Positions 57,517 to 64,000 of a DNA stretch of 64,000 nucleotides are shown here, piece after piece. Below the pieces are notes generated by a model. It saw only the letters and a program-made list of their open reading frames with translations, had not been told where the DNA came from and did not search any database. The DNA is from Actinotalea solisilvae. GTDB taxonomy: Bacteria; Actinomycetota; Actinomycetes; Actinomycetales; Cellulomonadaceae. A program made the translations under genes and the position numbers. The stretch spans positions 1-64,000 of the forward strand of contig NZ_JADDKQ010000009.1 in NCBI RefSeq assembly GCF_016464425.1. Reading direction: 5' to 3'. Every line of letters begins with the position of its first letter. The first letter of the stretch is position 1.

Positions 57517-60237
57517 GTGGCTGCACGATCCGTTCCGAACAAGGCCGCCGAGGCCCCGGCGAGGGCTGCCGCGGCGTCACCGATCGACGCGCTCGTCGCG
57601 GGCGCCACGAAGGCGCTCGCCATGTACGCCTCCTTCACGCAGGAGGACGTCGACCACATCGTCAAGAAGGCGTCGGTCGCGGCCCTCAACCAGCACGGCG
57701 TGCTCGCGCAGCACGCGGTCGCCGAGACGAAGCGCGGCGTCTTCGAGGACAAGGCCGTCAAGAACATCTTCGCGTGCGAGCACGTGACGAACTCGATGGC
57801 CTCCCTCAAGACGGTCGGCATCGTCGGCCGCGACGACCTCAACGGCATCGTCGAGATCGCGGAGCCCGTCGGCGTGGTCGCCGGCATCACGCCCGTGACG
57901 AACCCGACGTCGACCGCGATCTTCAAGGCGCTCATCGCGCTCAAGACGCGCAACCCGATCATCTTCGCCTTCCACCCCTCGGCGCAAGAGTCCTCCGTGG
58001 CCGCCGCCCGCGTGGTCCGCGACGCGGCCGTCGCCGCGGGTGCGCCCGAGCACTGCATCCAGTGGGTCGCCGAGCCGTCCATCGCCGCGACCAACGAGCT
58101 CATGAACCACCCGGGCGTCGCGCTCATCCTCGCGACGGGCGGCAACGCGATGGTCAAGGCCGCCTACTCGTGCGGCAAGCCGGCCCTCGGCGTCGGTGCG
58201 GGCAACGTCCCCGCCTACATCGAGCGCACCGCCAAGCTCAAGCGCGCCGTGAACGACGTCGTGCTCTCCAAGGCGTTCGACAACGGCATGGTCTGCGCGT
58301 CGGAGCAGGCGGTCATCCTCGACGACGAGATCTACGACGCCGCCATGGCCGAGTTCGCCGTGCTGCACGCCTACCGGTGCAGCCCTGCCGAGAAGGCGAT
58401 GCTCGAGCAGTTCATCTTCGGCGTGCAGGCCCGCGACGCCAACTGCGGCGGCGCGAAGCTCAACGCGGCGGTCGTCGGCCAGAGCCCGCAGTGGATCGCG
58501 GAGCAGGCCGGCTTCACGGTCCCCGAGGGCACGTCGATCCTGCTCGCCGAGGTGAGCCTCGTCGGCCCGGCCGAGCCCCTCACGCGCGAGAAGCTGTGCC
58601 CCGTCCTGGCGGTCCTGCGCGCCGAGTCGCGCGAGCACGGCATCCGCCTCGCCGAGCAGATGGTCGAGTTCGACGGCCTCGGGCACAGCGCCGCGATCCA
58701 CTCCGAGGACAAGGACCTGGTCGAGGAGTTCGGCGGCCGCGTCAAGGCCATCCGCGTGATCTGGAACTCGCCCTCGTCCCTCGGCGGCATCGGCGACATC
58801 TACAACGCCTTCATCCCGTCCCTCACGCTCGGCTGCGGCAGCTACGGCGCCAACTCCGTCTCGAACAACGTCTCGGCGGTCAACCTGGTGAACATCAAGC
58901 GGATCGGCCGGCGCAACAACAACCTCCAGTGGTTCAAGGTGCCGGCGAAGACCTACTTCGAGCCGAACGCGATCCGCTACCTCGCCGACATGCCCGACGT
59001 GCACCGCGTCACGATCGTCACCGACGCGACGATGACCAAGCTCGGCTTCGTCGACAAGATCCTCGACGTGCTGGCCCGCCGCCCGGAGAAGGTCGCGCTC
59101 CAGATCATCGACAACATCGAGCCCGAGCCCTCCATCGCGTCCGTCGACCGCGGCGCGGAGCAGATGCGCGAGTTCGGCCCGGACACGATCATCGCCCTCG
59201 GCGGCGGCTCGCCGATGGACGCGTCCAAGGTCATGTGGCTGCGCTACGAGCACCCGGAGATCGTCTTCGCGGACATGCGCGAGAAGTTCTTCGACGTCCG
59301 CAAGCGCGCGTTCAAGTTCCCGACGCTCGGCGAGAAGGCGAAGCTCGTCTGCATCCCGACGACGTCGGGCACCGGCGCGGAGGTGACGCCCTTCGCGGTC
59401 ATCACCGACCAGAAGACGGGCATCAAGTACCCGCTCGCCGACTACGCGCTCACGCCGACGGTCGCGATCATCGACCCGGCGCTCACCGGCAAGATGCCCG
59501 CGTCGCTCGCGGCGGACTCGGGCTTCGACGCCCTGACGCACGCGACCGAGGCGTACGTCTCCGTCTACGCGAACGACTTCACCGACGGCATGGCGCTCCA
59601 GGCGATCCGCCTCATCTTCGAGAACCTCGAGGCGTCCGTCACGGGCGGCGAGTCCGCGGTCGTGGCCCGCGAGAAGATGCACAACGCCGGCACCATCGCG
59701 GGCATGGCGTTCGGCAACGCCTTCCTCGGGATCGTGCACGCGATGGCGCACACCATCGGCTCGAGCTTCCACCTGGTCCACGGCCGGACCAACGCCACGC
59801 TCCTGCCGCACGTCATCCGCTACAACGGCACGGTCCCGACCAAGCTGACGAGCTGGCCCAAGTACGAGCACTACGTGGCCCCCGAGCGCTTCCAGGAGAT
59901 CGCGAAGATGCTCGGCCTGCCGGCCTCGACGCCCGAGGAGGGCGTGGAGTCCTACGCCCTCGCGGTCGAGAAGCTGCGCGACGCCGTCGGCATCCCGTCG
60001 TCCTTCGCGGCGCAGGGCGTCTCGGAGCAGGCGTTCATCGGCAAGCTCGACGACCTCGCGATGCGGTCGTACGAGGACCAGTGCGCACCCGCCAACCCGC
60101 GGATGCCGATGCTGGCCGACATGAAGGACCTCATGACCGCGGCGTTCTACGGGACGTCGCTGCAGGACGTGCGCGAACGTCGCACGGCGGCAGGTACGGC
60201 GGAGCAGTCCGCCCAGGAGATTGTCTCCGCACCCTGA
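57517..60237 (+). CDS. adhE: Bifunctional acetaldehyde-CoA/alcohol dehydrogenase
   Basis: 906 residues from GTG 57517. The N-terminal aldehyde dehydrogenase half has the catalytic Cys260 in FDNGMVCASEQ and the NAD site GVGAGNVPAYIE. A linker with GSYGANSVSNNVSAVNLVNIK leads to the C-terminal iron-type alcohol dehydrogenase with ALGGGSPMDASK, PTTSGTGAEVTPF, GFDALTHATEAYVS and the iron ligands around GIVHAMAHTIGSSFHLVHG. It reduces acetyl-CoA to ethanol with two NADH, regenerating NAD+ in fermentation, and forms spirosomes in other bacteria. A -10-like TAGCGT lies about 65 bases upstream. No Rex box is visible here. Confidence 0.96.
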   Translation: MAARSVPNKAAEAPARAAAASPIDALVAGATKALAMYASFTQEDVDHIVKKASVAALNQHGVLAQHAVAETKRGVFEDKAVKNIFACEHVTNSMASLKTVGIVGRDDLNGIVEIAEPVGVVAGITPVTNPTSTAIFKALIALKTRNPIIFAFHPSAQESSVAAARVVRDAAVAAGAPEHCIQWVAEPSIAATNELMNHPGVALILATGGNAMVKAAYSCGKPALGVGAGNVPAYIERTAKLKRAVNDVVLSKAFDNGMVCASEQAVILDDEIYDAAMAEFAVLHAYRCSPAEKAMLEQFIFGVQARDANCGGAKLNAAVVGQSPQWIAEQAGFTVPEGTSILLAEVSLVGPAEPLTREKLCPVLAVLRAESREHGIRLAEQMVEFDGLGHSAAIHSEDKDLVEEFGGRVKAIRVIWNSPSSLGGIGDIYNAFIPSLTLGCGSYGANSVSNNVSAVNLVNIKRIGRRNNNLQWFKVPAKTYFEPNAIRYLADMPDVHRVTIVTDATMTKLGFVDKILDVLARRPEKVALQIIDNIEPEPSIASVDRGAEQMREFGPDTIIALGGGSPMDASKVMWLRYEHPEIVFADMREKFFDVRKRAFKFPTLGEKAKLVCIPTTSGTGAEVTPFAVITDQKTGIKYPLADYALTPTVAIIDPALTGKMPASLAADSGFDALTHATEAYVSVYANDFTDGMALQAIRLIFENLEASVTGGESAVVAREKMHNAGTIAGMAFGNAFLGIVHAMAHTIGSSFHLVHGRTNATLLPHVIRYNGTVPTKLTSWPKYEHYVAPERFQEIAKMLGLPASTPEEGVESYALAVEKLRDAVGIPSSFAAQGVSEQAFIGKLDDLAMRSYEDQCAPANPRMPMLADMKDLMTAAFYGTSLQDVRERRTAAGTAEQSAQEIVSAP

Positions 60238-60242
60238 CCGCA

Positions 60243-60278
60243 GGGTGTGCCCGCTCGGTCGCGCGAGCGGGCACACCC
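60243..60278 (+). terminator. Terminator after adhE
   Basis: A perfect 15-bp stem, GGGTGTGCCCGCTCG with its complement, and a 6-nt loop starting 5 bases after the adhE stop. Confidence 0.85.
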
Positions 60279-60321
60279 GACCTCCGTCAGACTGGTGACC
60301 CCCGACCCCCCGGAGGCCACC

Positions 60322-60819
60322 GTGCGCACCACCCTGACCCACGCGACCACCCCCGCCCGGACCCGCAGCACCACCGCGGTCGTCCGGGCGTCGGCGTCCC
60401 TGGCGCTCGTCGCCGGCGTCCTGGCCGGCTGCAGCGAGGGACAGGACCTGCCCGAGGTGGACCTCGACCGGATCGGCGAGGACGTCCAGGAGGGCGTGGA
60501 CGCCGCGCGCGGCTCCCTCGACGAGCTCGAGAGCGCGCTCGACGGCGCGACGATCGACGAGGACGCCCGGACCCAGGTCGAGGACGCCATGGCGTCCGCG
60601 ACCGACGCGATCGACCAGGCCCGGGCGGCCGTCGAGGGCGCGGCCGACGACGCGGGGCCCGAGGCCGAGCAGGCCGTCGCCGACGCCCGGACGGCCCTCG
60701 AGGACGCGCAGGACGAGGTCGCCGCAGCCGCCGAGAACGCCGACGGCGCGCTCGCGACCGCGCTCGCCGAGCTCGGCGAGCAGATCGCCGCGCTGGGCGC
60801 GCAGCTCGACGCCGCCTGA
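60322..60819 (+). CDS. Lipoprotein with amphipathic helical repeats
   Basis: 165 residues from GTG 60322 (GGAGG 5 nt upstream). The lipobox LAGC (about residue 37) is followed by about 125 residues of acidic Ala/Asp/Glu helix in roughly 11-residue steps (AVEGAADDAGPEAEQAVADARTALEDA). No enzyme motif. It looks like a surface-exposed coiled coil or apolipoprotein-like protein of unknown function. It stands alone between two terminators. Confidence 0.75.
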   Translation: MRTTLTHATTPARTRSTTAVVRASASLALVAGVLAGCSEGQDLPEVDLDRIGEDVQEGVDAARGSLDELESALDGATIDEDARTQVEDAMASATDAIDQARAAVEGAADDAGPEAEQAVADARTALEDAQDEVAAAAENADGALATALAELGEQIAALGAQLDAA

Positions 60820-60846
60820 CCGCGCCCCGCACGGTCCCGGACGGCG

Positions 60847-60878
60847 GTCCCGGACGGCGGCACGCCGGCGTCCGGGAC
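60847..60878 (+). terminator. Hairpin after the helical lipoprotein gene
   Basis: GTCCCGGAC pairs with GTCCGGGAC, with extra G-C pairs inside, 28 bases after the stop. The left arm GGTCCCGGACGGC is repeated once just upstream. Confidence 0.6.
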
Positions 60879-60911
60879 GCGTCGTCCCACGCGACACCCC
60901 GCACGAGCCGC

Positions 60912-60917
60912 TAGCGT
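60912..60917 (+). promoter_or_regulatory. -10 element of a probably leaderless aldose epimerase transcript
   Basis: TAGCGT ends only eight bases before the GTG at 60926, which leaves room for transcription to start at or next to the start codon. No ribosome site precedes this GTG. Confidence 0.4.
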
Positions 60918-60925
60918 TCTGGGTC

Positions 60926-61879
60926 GTGAGCCGAGCCATCGCAGCGACGACCCCGTCCCCCCTCTCCGGTCACCAGGTCGAGCTGCGGCTCGACGACCAG
61001 GAGGCGACGATCACCGACGTCGGCGCCAAGGTGCGTCGGTACGCCGTGGGCGGGCGGGACGTGTTCACGCCCTTCGGCGCGGACGAGGTCGCGCCCGCCG
61101 GGCACGGCGCCGTGCTCGCGCCGTGGCCCAACCGCATCCGCGACGGCCGGTACGAGGTCGACGGCACCGAGCTCCAGCTCGACCTCTCCGAGCCCGCCCT
61201 GCGCACGGCCCTGCACGGCCTCGTCATGTGGCAGCGCTGGGAGGTGCTCGGGGGCGTGGACGAGGCGCACGCGGCGGGCCACGCGGCGACGCTGCGCCTG
61301 CGGCTCGCCCCGAGCGCCGGCTACCCGTTCGACCTGCTGCTCCAGGTGACGTACCGCCTCACGGCGGCCGGCCTGCACGTGCAGACGACCGCGACGAACC
61401 TCGGCACGCGGACGGCGCCCTACGGCGTCGGGTTCCACCCGTGGCTCTCCCCCGGCGGCGCGTCGCTCGACGACTGCACCATCCGCCTCGACGCCACGAC
61501 CCGCGTCACGGTCGACGACCGGCTGCTGCCGACGGGCACCGGGCCCGCCGCCGGCCCGTACGACCTGCGCGAGCCGCGCTCGCTGCGCGGGCTCGACCTC
61601 GACGACGCCTACGTCGACGTGCTGCGCGACGAGGACGGCCTGTCGTGGATCCGCCTCGCGGCCCCGGACGGACGCACGGCGGCCGTGTGGATGGACGAGT
61701 CGATGGACACGTGGCAGATCTGCACCGGGGACCACATCAGCCCCGTCGAGGTGCGACGCACGGGCGTCGCCGCCGAGCCGATGAGCTGCATCGCGGACGC
61801 CTTCCGCACGGGCGACCGGCTCGTCCGGCTCGCACCCGGCGAGAGCCACGAGGTCACCTGGGGCGCGACGCTGCTCTGA
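60926..61879 (+). CDS. Aldose 1-epimerase family protein
   Basis: 317 residues. It has the galactose-mutarotase-like beta fold with LAPWPNRIRDGRYEVDG, the catalytic His region LHGLVMWQRWEV and GVGFHPWLS, and the Glu near the C-terminus (CIADAFRTGDRLVRLAPGES preceding the last strand). It interconverts alpha and beta forms of sugars, or acts on hexose-6-phosphate as YeaD-like members do. GTG 60926 follows a -10-like TAGCGT directly, with no ribosome site. Confidence 0.88.
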   Translation: MSRAIAATTPSPLSGHQVELRLDDQEATITDVGAKVRRYAVGGRDVFTPFGADEVAPAGHGAVLAPWPNRIRDGRYEVDGTELQLDLSEPALRTALHGLVMWQRWEVLGGVDEAHAAGHAATLRLRLAPSAGYPFDLLLQVTYRLTAAGLHVQTTATNLGTRTAPYGVGFHPWLSPGGASLDDCTIRLDATTRVTVDDRLLPTGTGPAAGPYDLREPRSLRGLDLDDAYVDVLRDEDGLSWIRLAAPDGRTAAVWMDESMDTWQICTGDHISPVEVRRTGVAAEPMSCIADAFRTGDRLVRLAPGESHEVTWGATLL

Positions 61880-61945
61880 CGGGGCGGGACCGTCCGGCGC
61901 CGGGCCACGGCGGTCCCATCGGCCACCGCCGGGCGCCCGGCGGGC

Positions 61946-62818
61946 TCAGTAGTTGGTGCCCATCTCCGAGGTGCCGGGCACGTACTCCCAGTGCCACGGC
62001 TCGTACGCGCCCGAGCCGCCCGCACGGGCCCACTGCGGGTTGTCCCAGCCGAACGTGGGCCCGTTGTCCTGGAGCCACGACATCACCGACGTGGAGCGGT
62101 TCTCGGACGTGCACAGGTCGATCGCGAGGCCCCAGCCGTGGTTCGACGTCCCCGGCGAGGCCGCGAGGCCCGGCTTGAGGGCGGCGACCCGGCGCTGGTC
62201 CGCGAGGGACCGGTAGGAGTCCGTGAGGCACAGGTCGCGGCCGAAGGCGGCGCGGAAGTTGAAGTTGAGCTCGGCGAGCGCGACGGCGGCGTCGCCCCGC
62301 AGGCTCTGGCCCGAGACCCACAGCTCGCACAGGTCGGACTCGGGGATGAGGCCGTTCTGTCCGGCCGGCCGGGCCTCGCCGTCGCACCCGGGCAGCGGGT
62401 CGCGGTCGTAGGCACGGCTGGCCATGGCGGCGACGCGCTCGGTGCCACGGACCGCGGCGAGCACCGACGTCGCCGTCGCAGCCGCCCCGTCGCCCGCGAG
62501 GACCTCGTACGCGCTCGGGTAGCCCGGGTCCGCGACCGTGACGGCCTCGACGTCGACCGTCGCGACCTCGGCCCGGTGGTCGAGGAGCGGGACCGCGATG
62601 GTCGCGACGGCGAGGGCGCCGAGGACGCCCGCGCGCGGCAGCCAGGTGCGGGCGCTGCGGTGCGCCGCGCCGGTCGCCAGGACGGCGACGGCAGGCGACG
62701 CGCCCGCTCGCGCGCGGCGCGAGCGGCGGGACGCCGGGGGCACGGGAGCGGTCGAGGCCGGGACGGCCTGCTCCGGGGTCGTCGAGGGGTGCGACGACCC
62801 GGACCGCCCTGCCTCCAC
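61946..62818 (-). CDS. Membrane-anchored M15-family D,D-carboxypeptidase-like protein
   Basis: 290 residues from GTG 62818 (GGAGG 4 nt upstream). An N-terminal cytoplasmic part of about 55 residues rich in Arg, Ala and Pro is followed by one membrane helix (about 60-78). The VanY/M15B domain outside has the motifs SYRSLADQRRVAAL, the zinc-binding SNHGWGLAIDL (SxHxxGxAxD), and the final zinc His in WHWEY. It trims the terminal D-Ala from peptidoglycan stems. The gap upstream contains an unusually A+T-rich GTCGAAACAGTAACG at 62954-62968 that may be part of its promoter. Confidence 0.9.
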   Translation of the reverse strand: MEAGRSGSSHPSTTPEQAVPASTAPVPPASRRSRRARAGASPAVAVLATGAAHRSARTWLPRAGVLGALAVATIAVPLLDHRAEVATVDVEAVTVADPGYPSAYEVLAGDGAAATATSVLAAVRGTERVAAMASRAYDRDPLPGCDGEARPAGQNGLIPESDLCELWVSGQSLRGDAAVALAELNFNFRAAFGRDLCLTDSYRSLADQRRVAALKPGLAASPGTSNHGWGLAIDLCTSENRSTSVMSWLQDNGPTFGWDNPQWARAGGSGAYEPWHWEYVPGTSEMGTNY

Positions 62819-63026
62819 GACACCTCCGACGTCAGCGTGCGGCGATCGTTCCCGCCCTGGCCGAGCGCTCGCGCACGACCGTCGGACGACGGTGGTGGGA
62901 GCGCATCCCCTCGCCGCCGGGCACAGGGGTGACCCAGGCACGACGAGAAGATGTCGAAACAGTAACGGCTGCCCGGCCAGGTTCCAAGCGCCCTTGGTCC
63001 CGCCCCGGACCGCCGGGGCGGCGGGC

Positions 63027-64000
63027 TCAGTGCAGCTGCCCGCGCTGCATGGCGTCGCGCACCTCGCCGACGAGCTCCTCGAGGATGTCCTCGAGGAACA
63101 CGACGCCGACGACACCGCCCGCGTCCTCGTCGACGACCCGGGCGAGGTGGGTGCCCGACCGCTGCATCGCCGCGAGCGCCGCCTCGACCTCGTCCGCCGG
63201 GCCCACCTGCGCGAGAGCGCGCACGCGCCAGTCCGGCACCGGCAGGTCCCGCTCGTCCGGCCGCGCGTACAGCACGTCCTTGAGGTGGAGGTAGCCCACG
63301 GGGACGCCGGCGCCGTCGGTGACGACGAACCGGCTGAAGCCCGTGCGCGCGACGAGCCGCTCGACGTCGGCGACCGAGCAGCCGCGCTCGACCGACACGA
63401 GGGCGTCCACGGGGACCATGACGTCCGCGGCCGTGCGGTCGCTGAACTCGATGGCTCCGGTGAGCAGGCCCTGCGCGTCGTCGAGCAGGCCCTCGGCCTG
63501 CGACCGCTCGACGATCGACTGGACCTCCTGGGCGGTGAACGCCGACGCGACCTCGTCCTTGGGCTCGACGCCGAACAGCCGCAGCAGGTGGTTCGCGAGC
63601 CAGTTGAGCGCGGTGATGAGCGGGCTCACCGCCCGCGCGACCCACACCAGCGGCGGACCGAACCACAGGACCGCGCGGTCGGGCCCGGCCACCGCGAGGT
63701 TCTTGGGCACCATCTCGCCGAGGACCACGTGCAGGTACACCACGACGGCGAGCGCGACGACGAACGCGACGGGGTGCACCGCACCCTCGGGGAGGCCCGC
63801 CGCCTCGAGCGGACCCTCGATGAGGTGGGCGATCGCCGGCTCGGCCACGACGCCGAGGGACGTCGAGCAGACCGTGATGCCCAGCTGCGCGCACGCGAGC
63901 ATGAGCGAGACGTGCTCCATGGCCCACAGGACGACGCGCGCGCGGCGCGACCCCGCGGCCGCGAGCGGCTCGATCGAGCTGCGGCGCGCCGAGATGATCG
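63027..64000 (-). CDS. CNNM/CorC-type membrane protein with CBS pair (5' end beyond window)
   Basis: The visible 323 residues (plus two bases) start inside the first cytoplasmic segment (SARRSSIEPLAAAGSRRARVV...EHVSLMLACAQLGIT). Membrane helices of the CNNM (DUF21) domain follow, including FVVALAVVVYLHVVLGEMVPKNLAVA. The CBS pair begins near TAADVMVPVDALVSVERG and ends with GVVFLEDILEELVGEVRDA. The C-terminal CorC_HlyC domain is absent or very short. Such proteins are linked to Mg2+ or Co2+ transport and its regulation. An apparent ATG at 63920 is internal. Confidence 0.9.
   Translation of the reverse strand, partial: IISARRSSIEPLAAAGSRRARVVLWAMEHVSLMLACAQLGITVCSTSLGVVAEPAIAHLIEGPLEAAGLPEGAVHPVAFVVALAVVVYLHVVLGEMVPKNLAVAGPDRAVLWFGPPLVWVARAVSPLITALNWLANHLLRLFGVEPKDEVASAFTAQEVQSIVERSQAEGLLDDAQGLLTGAIEFSDRTAADVMVPVDALVSVERGCSVADVERLVARTGFSRFVVTDGAGVPVGYLHLKDVLYARPDERDLPVPDWRVRALAQVGPADEVEAALAAMQRSGTHLARVVDEDAGGVVGVVFLEDILEELVGEVRDAMQRGQLH

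Noticed and set aside
57577-60939. Minus-strand frame of over 1000 codons opposite adhE
   Set aside because: Antisense shadow of a highly conserved enzyme; composition is Arg/Asp/Gly/Val-rich with no domain.
63920-64000. CNNM/CBS gene starting at the ATG at 63920
   Set aside because: The same frame continues to the window edge with a typical CNNM cytoplasmic segment (SARRSSIEPLAAAGSRRAR), so that ATG is internal.

Overview
The window is very G+C-rich (about three quarters G+C by eye) and almost every codon ends in G or C. Gene content points to an actinobacterium of the order Micrococcales, probably near Cellulomonadaceae/Promicromonosporaceae. The evidence is the order rho-rpmE-prfA-prmC-tsaC-wecA-like-atpIBEFHAGDC-DUF2550-nucS, a nucS mismatch-repair gene instead of mutS/mutL, a bldC-like gene, many GTG starts, a xyloglucan-type sugar operon, and adhE, which suggests a facultative anaerobe.

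Layout. 0-7.5 kb: a membrane protein running off the left edge, opposite a fragment resembling the end of a cytochrome P450; a DivIVA/Scy/FilP-like coiled-coil gene preceded by a tandem repeat; two alpha/beta hydrolases; a Cof-type phosphatase; a small zinc-ribbon-like protein. 7.5-16.1 kb (minus strand): a catabolic operon with a LacI regulator, a sugar-binding lipoprotein, two ABC permeases, a GH31 alpha-xylosidase and a GH1 beta-glucosidase, preceded by two palindromic operators; it fits uptake and breakdown of xyloglucan oligosaccharides. 16.2-40.3 kb (minus strand): housekeeping genes nagA, pdxH, nucS, the ATP synthase operon with atpI, a WecA-like transferase, tsaC, prmC, prfA, rpmE, rho, thrB, thrC, hom, lysA and argS, many linked by 1-4 nt overlaps. 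A Rex-like operator lies between atpI and atpB. 40.3-42.6 kb: an MFS exporter facing a GntR regulator, then tRNA-Arg(CCG).

42.5-43.7 kb looks like a small insertion at the tRNA gene. One secreted-protein gene is bracketed by the intact tRNA and a decayed, same-direction copy of its 3' half.

43.7-55.2 kb is the most distinctive part: an envelope metal/redox cluster. It holds a SHOCT protein, a DUF305 lipoprotein, a thioredoxin-like/CcdA/TlpA-like trio, an OmpR-type two-component system, a P1B-type metal ATPase with a CPD instead of CPC motif, a membrane 4Fe-4S protein, a His/Asp-rich repeat protein and a lipoprotein of unknown function. Five intergenic regions in it carry the same arrangement, CTTCAT-like hexamers repeated 11 bp apart and pointing at the downstream gene. 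I propose these as sites for the response regulator encoded in the cluster. The ATPase also has a CsoR-type palindrome. A c-di-AMP (ydaO-type) riboswitch precedes an NlpC/P60 gene inside this region.

55.2-64 kb: a bldC-like gene, an SRPBCC protein, an hsp20 gene with a CIRCE element, adhE, a small lipoprotein, an aldose 1-epimerase with a probably leaderless transcript, an M15 peptidase, and a CNNM/CBS protein cut by the right edge. All assignments come from reading the sequence; no database search was run.
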